A model generated the notes under the pieces. It saw only the letters and a program-made list of their open reading frames with translations, was not told the origin of the DNA and did not search any database. From assembly GCF_001293775.1 (NCBI RefSeq), contig NZ_LGLN01000078.1, positions 1 through 63,925 on the forward strand: 63,925 nt of DNA. The letters run 5' to 3'. Shown piece by piece: positions 26,781-35,785 of this stretch. The position numbers and the translations under genes are program-made. Source of the stretch: Pseudomonas syringae pv. cilantro (lineage in GTDB: Bacteria; Pseudomonadota; Gammaproteobacteria; Pseudomonadales; Pseudomonadaceae). Numbering within the stretch: position 1 is the first letter of the stretch; each line of letters begins with the position of its first letter.

Positions 26781-27086
26781 CGCTCTACCTATTCATGAAT
26801 GTTTTTCATGACCGCTAGTCAATCTGGCTGGCTAATCAGCGCCTGAACCAGCTGCTAGGGTCAACAGCGATCGTGCGTCGCGTTGCCAGCCTCCGAATAC
26901 AGACGCCCGTCAATGAGTTGGAACTTTAGTGGCGCTGGCCAGTTAAACACTTATGCCGGTGATAGCGTTTTGGCTCTCATGACCGATGAAAAATAACAGG
27001 TCAGTGAGCACAAGCACGTCCGGGCCGCTGACCAAAAATAACGCCTGTCGCTTGATAGCAGCGTCGGCTATTACCGAGTGATCCTG

Positions 27087-27767
27087 ATGACTGAACCAAA
27101 AAAGCACAAGGAACCTGCTGCTGACAGCAGTGCCGTGCAGCCCTCGCGCCGCAACTTTCTGAAGTTCGGCGCATCGGGTATTGCTGCCGCCACATTGTCC
27201 ACCTGGATACCCGCCGACGGCATGCTGCAGGCAGCACCCGCTGCAGCGGTGGCGCCAGTGGTCGAGGACAATGACGCACCGGCAGCCGGCGAACACCGTA
27301 TCCAGCTCAAGGTCAACGGTCAGGTTCATTCCCTGAACGTGCCAGCCAACGCGGTGCTGCTCGACGTGTTGCGTGACCGCTTGCAACTGACCGGCACCAA
27401 GAAAGGCTGCGACCATGGCCAGTGCGGCGCCTGCACGCTGTTGGTCAACGGTGTGGCGATCAACTCCTGCCTGTCCATCGCCGTGCAGCATCAGGGCGAC
27501 AGCATCATCACCATCGAAGGGCTGGCCGAGAACGGCACGTTGCATCCGGTTCAGGAAGCCTTCTGGGAACACGACGCCTACCAGTGCGGTTATTGCACGT
27601 CAGGGCAAATCATGAGCGCGGTCGCCATTCTCAAGGACCCGAACATCCCGTCCGATGATGCCAGTGTGCGCGAAGCCATGAGCGGCAACATCTGCCGTTG
27701 CGGTGCGTACAAGAACATTCTGTCGGCCGTGCAGTCGGCGCGTTCGAAAATGGGGGGAGCTGCCTGA
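27087..27767 (+). CDS. paoA: Periplasmic aldehyde oxidase 2Fe-2S subunit (PaoA-like)
   Basis: The 226-residue iron-sulfur subunit of a xanthine-oxidase-family molybdoenzyme begins with a twin-arginine signal (SRRNFLKFGASG, Arg21-Arg22), so the complex should be exported folded. Plant-type 2Fe-2S cysteines are C108, C113, C116 and C128 (GCDHGQCGAC...NSC). The second cluster uses C167, C170, C203 and C205 (CGYC...CRC). ATG 27087 was chosen; an in-frame GTG at 27078 is possible. It overlaps paoB by one base (TGATG). Confidence 0.9.
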   Translation: MTEPKKHKEPAADSSAVQPSRRNFLKFGASGIAAATLSTWIPADGMLQAAPAAAVAPVVEDNDAPAAGEHRIQLKVNGQVHSLNVPANAVLLDVLRDRLQLTGTKKGCDHGQCGACTLLVNGVAINSCLSIAVQHQGDSIITIEGLAENGTLHPVQEAFWEHDAYQCGYCTSGQIMSAVAILKDPNIPSDDASVREAMSGNICRCGAYKNILSAVQSARSKMGGAA

Positions 27768-28750
27768 TGCGAACTTTCGATTACGCGCGCGCGGCTTCGT
27801 CCGCACAGGCGGTCACTTCGGCGTCGGGCCAAGGCCAGCGTTTTTATCTGGCGGGCGGCACCACCTTGCTCGATCTGGTCAAGCTCGATGTCATGCAGCC
27901 GGAGCAGTTGGTGGACATCAACCACCTGGCGCTGAAACAGGTCGAATCGTTGCCTGACGGGCGTCTGCGCATCGGCGCTCTGGTCAGTAATACCGACCTG
28001 GCCAGTCACCCATTGGTGCAGCAGCGCTACCCGGTATTGTCCGAAGCGTTGTTGGCCGGGGCATCGACTCAGTTGCGCAACAAGGCCACCACGGCTGGCA
28101 ACCTCATGCAACGCGTGCGCTGCCCGTATTTTCGCGACAATGTATCGGCGTGCAACAAGCGCCAGCCTGGCTCGGGCTGCGCAGCCATCGGTGGCCTGAA
28201 CCGCAGCGTACACGCCGTGTTGGGCACCAGCGATCACTGCATTGCAACGCACCCGTCGGACATGTGTGTGGGTATGGCGGCGATTGGTGCGCAGGTCACG
28301 GTGCAAGGTGCCAATGGCACACGGGATATTCCGTTTGCCGACTTTCACCTGCTGCCCGGTGACACGCCGCACCACGAACATGCGCTGGCCGCTCACGAAC
28401 TGATCACCCATGTAACCCTGGATGCGCCACTGGCAGGCGGACGATCCTCTTATCTGAAACTGCGTGATCGCACCTCCTACCAGTTTGCACTTGCGTCAAG
28501 CGCGGTGATTCTGGTGATGGACGGCAAGCGCATTGCCGATGCACGCATTGCACTGGGTGGCGTGGGCACCAAGCCATGGCGTGCGGTCGAGGCGGAACGG
28601 GCGCTGATCGGTCAGCGTGCTGACATGAACACCTTCACCAGGGTCGCAGAGCTGGCGATGAAAGGCTCGCGCGCCTACGAACACAACGCCTTCAAGATCC
28701 CGCTGGGTCAGCAGGTCATCGTCCGCAATCTTCGCGACCTCACGGCCTAG
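27767..28750 (+). CDS. paoB: PaoB-like FAD/4Fe-4S subunit
   Basis: The 327-residue FAD-binding subunit of the molybdenum hydroxylase has the FAD loop FYLAGGTTLLDLVKLDV near residue 27 and TAGNLMQRVRCPYF near 109. The insert with C119, C129, C138 and C158 (RCPYFRDNVSACNKRQPGSGC...DHC) resembles the extra 4Fe-4S site known from E. coli PaoB. It has no signal peptide and probably travels out with the Tat-targeted PaoA. It follows paoA with a one-base overlap. Confidence 0.9.
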   Translation: MRTFDYARAASSAQAVTSASGQGQRFYLAGGTTLLDLVKLDVMQPEQLVDINHLALKQVESLPDGRLRIGALVSNTDLASHPLVQQRYPVLSEALLAGASTQLRNKATTAGNLMQRVRCPYFRDNVSACNKRQPGSGCAAIGGLNRSVHAVLGTSDHCIATHPSDMCVGMAAIGAQVTVQGANGTRDIPFADFHLLPGDTPHHEHALAAHELITHVTLDAPLAGGRSSYLKLRDRTSYQFALASSAVILVMDGKRIADARIALGGVGTKPWRAVEAERALIGQRADMNTFTRVAELAMKGSRAYEHNAFKIPLGQQVIVRNLRDLTA

Positions 28751-28759
28751 GAATTTCTC

Positions 28760-30976
28760 ATGAGCGAAAATATTATCGGCACGCCGCAACGTCGCATCGA
28801 CGGCGGCCAGAAAGTCAGTGGTCAGGCGCGCTACGCGGCGGACCATCCCATGGGCAAGATGCTTTACGCTTATGGCGTCTACAGCACGATTGGCAACGGG
28901 CGCATCGTGGCCATCAACGACCAGCAGGCAAAAGCGATGCCGGGCGTGGTGGATGTCTTCCATCACGGCCACTTTCCTGCGCTGCACCGCACCCCGAATA
29001 CCAAGCTGAGCTTCGCCAGGATGCTGTCGGCGAGCAAGGCTGACGAGCACCGCCTGCCGTTTGAAGATGATCAGGTTTACTATCCCGGACAGTTCGTTGC
29101 GCTGGTGGTCGCCGAAAGCTTCGAGCAGGCGAGAGCGGCCGCGCATCGTGTGGCTGTCGATTACCAGCAGCGGCCGGCGGTCAAGGATCTGCAGGAAGGC
29201 ATGCGCGTCAATGGCGTCCGCGATGGCGGTGCGGGGCATAACCGTGGCAACCCGGACAGCGCATTTCAGAGCGCCAAGGCTCAGGTCGATCAGACTTACA
29301 CCACGCCGGTCGAAGTGCATAACCCGATGGAAATGCACGCCAGCACCGCGTGGTGGCAGGACGGCAAGCTGTTCGTCTGCGAGAGCACTCAGGGCGTGGT
29401 CAACCATCGCAACCTGCTGGCCAACGTTTTTGACCTTCCGCCCGACCGGGTGGAAGTGCGGGCACCGTTCATAGGCTCCGGATTTGGCGGCAAACTCTGG
29501 CCGTGGCCGCATTCGGTGGCCGCCTGCGCTGCCGCCAAAATGACCGGGCGACCGGTGCAGCTGGTGCTGCCGCGTGCGCAGATGTTCACCACCGTGGGCC
29601 ACCGCCCGGAAACCCGTCAGCGTCTGCGTATGGCCACTGATGCCAGCGGCAAGCTGGTATCGATTCGGCATGAATCGCTCAACAGCACTTCGATGCTCGA
29701 TGACTACACCGAGAACTGCGGTGGCGTGACGAAAAGCCTGTACGCCTGTGACAACGTGTTGGTCAGCCACAAGATCAGCCCGATCAATCGCGGTACGCCC
29801 ACATCAATGCGCGCACCGGGTGCCGCCCCGGGCCTGTTCGCGCTGGAGTCGGCTATCGATGAAATGGCCCTCGCCAGCGGCATGGACCCGCTGGCGTTCC
29901 GCAAGCTGAACCTGTCCGACATGGATCAAAGCATGGGCTTGCCGTGGTCGAGCAATCACTTGCCGGAAGCCATCGACAAAGCTGCCGAACGGTTCGGCTG
30001 GCAGGCGCGCAACGCTGAAGTCGGGTCGATGCGTGAAGGTGATGAAATCATTGGTTACGGCATGGGCGCGTGCAATTGGGAGGCTCATCAAGTGCCGACC
30101 GATGCGCGCGTCATTCTGCGTGCCGATGGCACGGCGCTGGCACAGTGTGGCTTGCAGGACATCGGTACGGGGACTTACACCATCGTTGCGCAGACCGTCA
30201 GCCAGTTGACCGGCATCCCGATGGAGCGTGTCGAGGTGGAGCTGGGCAGCTCATCGTTTCCGGCAGGCCCTGTTTCCGGTGGCTCATGGGTCACCGCCAG
30301 CGTGATGCCGGCGATTGCCGGGGCAACGCGTGAAGCCTTGCAGAAGCTGCGTCAGTACGCGGTCAGCAAGGGTTCGGTATTCGCCGGGCAGGATGCCGGG
30401 TCGATCAAGGTCGAAAACGGTCAACTGGTGATGGGCGAGCAGCGCGTCAGTTTTGTCGATGTTCTAAACGGCCAGCGTCTGGCACGCGCCGAGGGTAATT
30501 TCCAGAGCGGCATGCCCGAAGCCGGCAAGCACTCCTTCCGTTCTTTCGGTGTGCATTTTGTCGAAGTGCGCTGGGACCCGGGCATTTCCAGCCTGCGGGT
30601 TTCGCGTGTGGTCAGCGCGATTGACGTGGGCAAGGTGGTCAACCCGCTGGCGGCACGCAATCAGGTTGAAGGCGCGATTGTGATGGGTATCGGCATGGCG
30701 CTGTTCGAGGCGGCCGAGTACGACCCGCGCAGCGGCATGCCGGTCAATAACAACTACGCCGAGTACGTGGTGCCGGTGCATGCCGATCAGCCCGACATCG
30801 ATGTGCTGTTGCTCGATTACCCGGATTACAACCTTGGCGAGTTCGGTGTGCGCGGCATCGGCGAAATCGGCGTGACCGGCCTGGCGGCGGCGGTGGCCAA
30901 CGCGGTCTATCACGCGACGGGCAAGCGGGTGCGCAGTCTGCCGATCACCAAGGAAAAACTGATGGCAGGGTTGTAA
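28760..30976 (+). CDS. paoC: PaoC-like molybdopterin-binding subunit
   Basis: The 738-residue catalytic subunit carries the molybdenum cofactor. It begins IIGTPQRRIDGGQKVSGQARYAAD as expected. The presumed active-site Glu702 lies in GIGEIGVTGLAAAVANAVYHATGKR, equivalent to the E. coli PaoC catalytic Glu. Substrates of the family are aromatic and other aldehydes, oxidised to acids. It follows paoB after nine bases. The adjacent XdhC and MocA genes argue for a cytosine-dinucleotide form of the cofactor. Confidence 0.9.
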   Translation: MSENIIGTPQRRIDGGQKVSGQARYAADHPMGKMLYAYGVYSTIGNGRIVAINDQQAKAMPGVVDVFHHGHFPALHRTPNTKLSFARMLSASKADEHRLPFEDDQVYYPGQFVALVVAESFEQARAAAHRVAVDYQQRPAVKDLQEGMRVNGVRDGGAGHNRGNPDSAFQSAKAQVDQTYTTPVEVHNPMEMHASTAWWQDGKLFVCESTQGVVNHRNLLANVFDLPPDRVEVRAPFIGSGFGGKLWPWPHSVAACAAAKMTGRPVQLVLPRAQMFTTVGHRPETRQRLRMATDASGKLVSIRHESLNSTSMLDDYTENCGGVTKSLYACDNVLVSHKISPINRGTPTSMRAPGAAPGLFALESAIDEMALASGMDPLAFRKLNLSDMDQSMGLPWSSNHLPEAIDKAAERFGWQARNAEVGSMREGDEIIGYGMGACNWEAHQVPTDARVILRADGTALAQCGLQDIGTGTYTIVAQTVSQLTGIPMERVEVELGSSSFPAGPVSGGSWVTASVMPAIAGATREALQKLRQYAVSKGSVFAGQDAGSIKVENGQLVMGEQRVSFVDVLNGQRLARAEGNFQSGMPEAGKHSFRSFGVHFVEVRWDPGISSLRVSRVVSAIDVGKVVNPLAARNQVEGAIVMGIGMALFEAAEYDPRSGMPVNNNYAEYVVPVHADQPDIDVLLLDYPDYNLGEFGVRGIGEIGVTGLAAAVANAVYHATGKRVRSLPITKEKLMAGL

Positions 30977-30978
30977 GG

Positions 30979-31947
30979 ATGAAACAACTCGATTTGCAGG
31001 TTGTGCAACAGGCGCGTGACTGGCTGGTCACTGGCAAGCCGGTCTGGCTGTGCACGGTGCTCTCGACCTTCGGCTCGGCCCCGCGTGGGCCGGGGGCAAT
31101 GCTGGTGGCGCTGAGCAGTGGTGAGCATCGCGGATCGCTGTCGGGCGGCTGTGTGGAAGAAGACTTTCTCGAGCGCGTCGCCGCCGGACAGTTTCAGCAG
31201 GTCAATCAGGTGGTTCGCTATGGCGATGGCGGTTTTGCGCCTGCGCGGGCCTTGCCGTGTGGCGGCGTGCTGGACGTGTTGATCGAATTCATCGCACCAA
31301 GTCCGCAAGCCGACGCCCATCTGGCGGCTATCGAACAGGCGCTGGCCGGACGCGAGCTGGTCAGCAGGGAAGTGCAACTGGGTGGCGTGCAGAGAAGCGT
31401 GGGACCTGCCGCGCTGGGTGAGGCGCGGATACAGGTCGACGGCGAACGCATCAGCATCCGCACGGGCGCGGTTTATCGCGTACTGCTTGCCGGTCTGTCA
31501 CCCGTGGCCGAGTTCTGCGCCAGTTTTGCCGTCGCCATGGGCTACGAAGTGATTGTCTGTGACCCGCGTGTCGAAGTCACGGCAGGGTTCTCGATGCCGG
31601 GCGTTGAAGTGCGCGGGGTTTTGCCTGCGGTGTTCATCGCCGAAGGCGGCTGCCACGGTTCGACGGCGGTACTGGCGTTGACGCACGATCCGAAGCTGGA
31701 TGACCTGAGCATGCTTGAAGCCGTGCGCACCGAGGCGTTTTATATCGGCGCAATGGGCTCGATGCGCACCAGCAGCAAGCGTCTGGAGCGTCTGGCGCGG
31801 ATCGGCGGGCTGGAGGCCGAGGTGCTGGAGCGCATTCACGCGCCTATCGGTTTGAATCTCGGCAGCAAGACCCCGGCAGAAATTGCGATTGCAGTGATGG
31901 CCGATATCCTGCGGGTCGCCAACGGGGTCAGTCGCGACGATCTTTAA
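30979..31947 (+). CDS. XdhC/PaoD-like molybdoenzyme maturation factor
   Basis: The 322-residue XdhC/CoxI-family chaperone binds and inserts sulfurated molybdenum cofactor into xanthine-oxidase-family enzymes. The N-terminal XdhC region includes STFGSAPRGPGAMLVAL and LSGGCVEEDFLERV. The C-terminal Rossmann-like region includes FYIGAMGSMRTSSKRLERL. It begins two bases after paoC and is the fourth gene of the Pao operon. Its last 20 bases overlap the convergent MocA gene. Confidence 0.88.
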   Translation: MKQLDLQVVQQARDWLVTGKPVWLCTVLSTFGSAPRGPGAMLVALSSGEHRGSLSGGCVEEDFLERVAAGQFQQVNQVVRYGDGGFAPARALPCGGVLDVLIEFIAPSPQADAHLAAIEQALAGRELVSREVQLGGVQRSVGPAALGEARIQVDGERISIRTGAVYRVLLAGLSPVAEFCASFAVAMGYEVIVCDPRVEVTAGFSMPGVEVRGVLPAVFIAEGGCHGSTAVLALTHDPKLDDLSMLEAVRTEAFYIGAMGSMRTSSKRLERLARIGGLEAEVLERIHAPIGLNLGSKTPAEIAIAVMADILRVANGVSRDDL

Positions 31948-32551
31948 GCTGTTGCCGGCAGGCCATGGCCAGCGCTGATTGCGTGTCTGCATCGCGCAAA
32001 ACGCCGGGATCGTCGCAACCCAGTAAGTCGCACCGCTCTGGGTTATCGACGATCAGCGCCTTTGCACCCTGATCACCTTCGAGTGACAGCAACTGCGGCC
32101 AGAACCGGCGCCCGATGATCACAGGATGGCCGCGCTGGCCTTCATGCATCGGCAGGGCGATGCGCAACGGATCAGCCAGCACGGCCAGGTCGCGCAAGGT
32201 CTGTGGCTGTATCCAGGGCATGTCTGCCAGCAGCACTGCGATTGCGTCGGCCGACGAGTTCATGACCGCTGCGACTCCGCTGGCCAGGCTGTGGCCCATG
32301 CCGAGATCGGCGTGTTCGCTGCGAATGATCTTGACCTCTGCGGGAATATTCAGCGCTTTGGCATCATCGTCCGGACGCAGTATCACGGCGACATGCACAA
32401 AGGCTTTGCTGGCATTTTCGAGACTTGCAGTCAGCAACGTATGTCCACCGGGCAGTGGCGCCTGACGTTTGTCACCGTCAAATCGCCGACTGCGGCCTGC
32501 GGCGAGGACCAGGGCGAACACTTTGGGGTTCTGGCTGTCTATGCTGCTCAA
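31928..32551 (-). CDS. mocA: Molybdenum cofactor cytidylyltransferase-like protein
   Basis: The 207-residue nucleotidyltransferase of the MobA/MocA group has the signature LVLAAGRSRRFDGDKRQ near residue 14 and the acidic motif LLADMPWIQPQT. It would attach CMP to molybdopterin, giving the cofactor form used by PaoABC. It is convergent with xdhC and overlaps it by 20 bases, so the two transcripts are antisense at their ends. Confidence 0.82.
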   Translation of the reverse strand: MSSIDSQNPKVFALVLAAGRSRRFDGDKRQAPLPGGHTLLTASLENASKAFVHVAVILRPDDDAKALNIPAEVKIIRSEHADLGMGHSLASGVAAVMNSSADAIAVLLADMPWIQPQTLRDLAVLADPLRIALPMHEGQRGHPVIIGRRFWPQLLSLEGDQGAKALIVDNPERCDLLGCDDPGVLRDADTQSALAMACRQQLKDRRD

Positions 32552-32680
32552 TCCGATGCCTTATGAGTGGTGAAGGGCTTCGCTTGCAGCCGCGCAATAT
32601 TGCACGGCGTAGCGCATGCAGGATGCCTTATTTAGCTGCTCGGCCGGTAGCGGTACGAATCATGTTTCCGAGGGTTACAC

Positions 32681-33265
32681 GTGGACAATCACATCCGTCC
32701 TGTCGAGCTGGAAAAAGCCTACCGTCTGCTTAAGCACGGCCCGACCGTGCTGATATCTTCCAGTCACGAAGGCGTTCATAACGTCATGGCTGCAGCCTGG
32801 GCCTGTGCGCTGGACTTTGCGCCACCCAAGGTGACGCTGGTAATCGACAAGATGACCAAGACCCGCGGGCTGGTGGAGAAGAGCGGCTATTTCGCGCTGC
32901 AGGTGCCTAATCTGGATCAATTGCAGATGACCTTTGACGTCGGCACCCAGAGCAAGGTGTTCACCCCCGACAAGCTGGACAAGGCCAATATTGACCTGTT
33001 TCGCTTCGAGGATCACGACACTCCGCTGGTGGCCGGATGCTCCGCCTGGCTGATCTGCAAAGTCATCCCCGAGCCGCATAATCAGCAGGCCTACGACCTG
33101 TTCATCGGCGAAGTGGTGGGCGCGTGGGCTGATACCCGAGTGTTTAGAAACGGGCATTGGGAATTCGAAAAAGCCGATCCGAAATGGCGCAGCCTGCACT
33201 ACGTCGCAGGCGGGCACTTTTACACGATAGGCGAGCCTGCGATTGTGGAGGCGGGCGAAGAGTAA
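32681..33265 (+). CDS. Flavin reductase-like FMN-binding protein
   Basis: The 194-residue protein belongs to the flavin reductase-like (DIM6/NTAB-type) split-barrel family. Typical stretches are GPTVLISSSHEGVHNVMAAAW near residue 19 and KTRGLVEKSGYFALQVP. It starts at GTG 32681 with GAGGG upstream. The role is probably FMN-dependent reduction of an unknown substrate. It is monocistronic, between mocA (divergent) and a repeat. Confidence 0.8.
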   Translation: MDNHIRPVELEKAYRLLKHGPTVLISSSHEGVHNVMAAAWACALDFAPPKVTLVIDKMTKTRGLVEKSGYFALQVPNLDQLQMTFDVGTQSKVFTPDKLDKANIDLFRFEDHDTPLVAGCSAWLICKVIPEPHNQQAYDLFIGEVVGAWADTRVFRNGHWEFEKADPKWRSLHYVAGGHFYTIGEPAIVEAGEE

Positions 33266-33279
33266 TCGGCCTGAACATG

Positions 33280-33364
33280 CGAGAAGATCGGACGCGGAGC
33301 GTCCAGAACGGCATGCCAACGCAGAGCGTCGCACGACAGTCGAAGCACACACACACACAAACAC
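33280..33364. repeat. Dispersed repeat copy 2 with (CA)n tract
   Basis: The blocks GATCGGACGC, GGAGCGTCCAGAACGGCATG and GCGTCGCAC are the reverse complement, with small changes, of those at 1145-1245. A dinucleotide tract, seven CA units and then interrupted, follows at 33346-33364. The element lies between convergent gene ends. Confidence 0.6.
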
Positions 33365-33403
33365 GGCTCCCTCGGGGGCATGTGTACGGGGGTCTCCCAT
33401 TCC

Positions 33404-34795
33404 TCAGTGGCGATCGCGCCACACGGTCTGTGCATTGCAGAACTCACGTACGCCAAAGTGCGAAAGCTCTCGGCCAAAGCCGCTTTTCTTCACGCCACCG
33501 AAGCTTACGCGCGGGTCTGAAGCGCTGTAGCCGTTGATGAACACGCCGCCGGTTTCCAGTTCTTCGGTCATGCGTTCTGCCAGCTCCAGATCGCGGGTGT
33601 ACACGGTTGCGGTCAGGCCGAATTCGCTGTCGTTGGCCAGTTCCAGGGCGTGCTGCGCATTGCGGGCGGTGATGATCGAGGCGACCGGGCCGAACAGTTC
33701 CTGCCGGAATGCGGTCATCTGGTCGGTGACATCGCCCAGAACAGTCGGCTCGTAATAATTGCCCGGTCCATCCGCTTTCTTGCCGCCCAGCAACAGCTTC
33801 GCGCCTTCGCTCAGGGTGTCGCGAACCTGGGCATCCAGTTCGTCGCGCAGATCAAAGCGTGCCATCGGGCCGATGCAGGTTTCGCTGGAAAGCGGATCGC
33901 CCACCGCCAGCTGGCGCGTCTGCTCAACGAACCGACGGGTAAATTCCTCCACCACGCCTTGCTCGATAATCAAACGCTTGGCCGCCGCACACACCTGCCC
34001 GGTGTTCTGAAACCGGCCAACGACTGCCGCTTTCACTGCCTGATCCAGATCGGCGTCGTCGAGCACGATAAACGGATCGGAACCGCCCAGTTCCAGTACA
34101 CACTTCTTCAGCGCTGCACCGGCCTGAGCGCCAATCGCCTGGCCGGCACGCACGCTGCCGGTCAGCGTCACCGCCGCAATGCGCGGGTCAGCGATGGCCT
34201 TTGAAACGCCCTCTGGCAACACGTTAAGCACTTCGAACACGCCCTCGGGAAAACCCGCTTGCTGGAACGCGTCGCGCATCAGATACGCACAGCCCATCAC
34301 ATTCGGTGCATGCTTGAGCACGTAGGTATTGCCAGCCAGTAACGTCGGTATCGCACCGCGCAGCACTTGCCAGATCGGGAAGTTCCACGGCATCACCGCA
34401 AGAATCGGCCCCAGCGGGCGGTACTCGATACGCGCCTTGTCATCCTCGACCTGAGTCGATTCGGCCACCAGCATCGCCGGGCCCTGTGCCGCGTACCAGT
34501 CACACAACTGCGCGCATTTTTCGACCTCGCCTCTTGCCTGCACCACGGGCTTGCCCATTTCCCGACTTATCATCCGGGCGATGTTTTCAGCGTCGTCGCG
34601 CAGCACTTGGCCCATGGCGGTGATCAACTGGGCACGTTGCTGGACAGGCGTGCGCTTCCAGCCTGCAAAACCGCTGGCCGCACGCGAGAGGGTAGTGTCC
34701 TGCACCGCTGCAGATTCAAATAGATAGTGGCCGATCTGCTCGCCGATAGCCGGGTTGATCGAGATCGCATGGGTATTGCTGTTGATAGTGGTCAT
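33404..34795 (-). CDS. Aldehyde/succinate-semialdehyde dehydrogenase
   Basis: The 463-residue enzyme oxidises an aldehyde with NAD(P)+ and resembles the Sad/YneI group. Catalytic residues are Cys269 (NTGQVCAAAKR) and Glu235 (LELGGSDP), with the oxyanion Asn138 in PWNFP. The start at 34795 (MTTINSNTH) was chosen; upstream codons to 34876 run into the LysR promoter. It diverges from a LysR regulator across a 102-base intergenic region, the usual layout for a regulator and its target. Confidence 0.88.
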   Translation of the reverse strand: MTTINSNTHAISINPAIGEQIGHYLFESAAVQDTTLSRAASGFAGWKRTPVQQRAQLITAMGQVLRDDAENIARMISREMGKPVVQARGEVEKCAQLCDWYAAQGPAMLVAESTQVEDDKARIEYRPLGPILAVMPWNFPIWQVLRGAIPTLLAGNTYVLKHAPNVMGCAYLMRDAFQQAGFPEGVFEVLNVLPEGVSKAIADPRIAAVTLTGSVRAGQAIGAQAGAALKKCVLELGGSDPFIVLDDADLDQAVKAAVVGRFQNTGQVCAAAKRLIIEQGVVEEFTRRFVEQTRQLAVGDPLSSETCIGPMARFDLRDELDAQVRDTLSEGAKLLLGGKKADGPGNYYEPTVLGDVTDQMTAFRQELFGPVASIITARNAQHALELANDSEFGLTATVYTRDLELAERMTEELETGGVFINGYSASDPRVSFGGVKKSGFGRELSHFGVREFCNAQTVWRDRH

Positions 34796-34841
34796 TGCGC
34801 CATCCTGTCCAGGTGGGGAGTGGGGCCAGTCTATCGACGTG

Positions 34842-34878
34842 CTATGCTCTCGAAAACTGAATAATAATGATCGCATAG
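34842..34878. promoter_or_regulatory. Inverted repeat between LysR and dehydrogenase genes
   Basis: CTATGC (34842-34847) and GCATAG (34873-34878) form an inverted repeat with a 25-base spacer inside the divergent promoter. It is a candidate site, but the arms are short. Confidence 0.35.
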
Positions 34879-34897
34879 TTCATGTTTGGAGAATGAA

Positions 34898-35785
34898 GTG
34901 GATCTGGTCCAGCTAGAAATATTCAAGGCCGTCGCTGAACACGGCAGCATCAGCGCTGCCGCGCAGCAGATTCATCGCGTGCCTTCAAACCTGACCACGC
35001 GCATCAAGCAGCTCGAACAGGACCTCGGCGTCGACCTGTTCATTCGCGAAAAACATCGCCTGCGTCTGTCCCCCGCAGGCTGGAATTTTCTCGATTACAC
35101 GCGACGGATTCTGGACCTGGTGCAGGAAGCGCGTGCGGCCGTTTCCGGAGACGAGCCACAGGGGCCTTTTTCGCTGGGATCATTGGAAAGCACCGCTGCT
35201 GTGCGCATTCCGGCATTGCTGGCGGTCTACAACCAGCAAAACACCAAGGTCGAACTGGACCTGTCCACCGGACCGTCCGGCACGATGATCGATGGCGTGC
35301 TGGCTGGACGACTGGTGGCCGCGTTCGTCGACGGGCCTGTCCTGCATCCATCCCTGGAAGGCGTCCCGGTATTTGAAGAGGAGATGGTTATTATTGCGCC
35401 GCTTAACCACAGCCCGGTCAAGCGTGGCCGTGATGTCAATGGCGAAAGCATCTATGCGTTTCGCGCCAATTGCTCGTACCGCCATCACTTCGAGCGCTGG
35501 TTCACCGAAGACGCCGCGGTGCCGGGCAAGATCCACGAAATGGAGTCCTATCACGGCATGCTCGCCTGCGTCAGCGCCGGTGCCGGCCTGGCGCTGATGC
35601 CGCGCAGCATGCTGGAAAGCATGCCCGGTTGCGCCACGGTCAGCGTCTGGCCGCTGTCTGAAAAGTTTCGCTTTCTGCACACCTGGCTGATCTGGCGCAG
35701 GGGCACGGTGTCTCGCAGCCTGACCCGTTTCGTGGAGTTGCTGGAGCAGCGCGGCACGCCGGCCAGCGTCACGCAAAGCGCTTAA
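34898..35785 (+). CDS. LysR-family regulator
   Basis: The 295-residue LysR regulator has an N-terminal winged helix (FKAVAEHGSISAAAQQIHRVPSNLTTRIKQLEQDLGVDLF, about residues 9-48) and a substrate-binding domain. The GTG at 34898 follows GGAG by six bases and fits the family N-terminus; an in-frame TTG at 34886 is an alternative. It probably controls the divergent aldehyde dehydrogenase. Its 3' end overlaps the convergent dehydrogenase gene by four bases. Confidence 0.88.
   Translation: MDLVQLEIFKAVAEHGSISAAAQQIHRVPSNLTTRIKQLEQDLGVDLFIREKHRLRLSPAGWNFLDYTRRILDLVQEARAAVSGDEPQGPFSLGSLESTAAVRIPALLAVYNQQNTKVELDLSTGPSGTMIDGVLAGRLVAAFVDGPVLHPSLEGVPVFEEEMVIIAPLNHSPVKRGRDVNGESIYAFRANCSYRHHFERWFTEDAAVPGKIHEMESYHGMLACVSAGAGLALMPRSMLESMPGCATVSVWPLSEKFRFLHTWLIWRRGTVSRSLTRFVELLEQRGTPASVTQSA

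Noticed and set aside
33346..33364. CA tract as a coding or CRISPR-like element
   Set aside because: It is a simple dinucleotide run with no spacers or protein.
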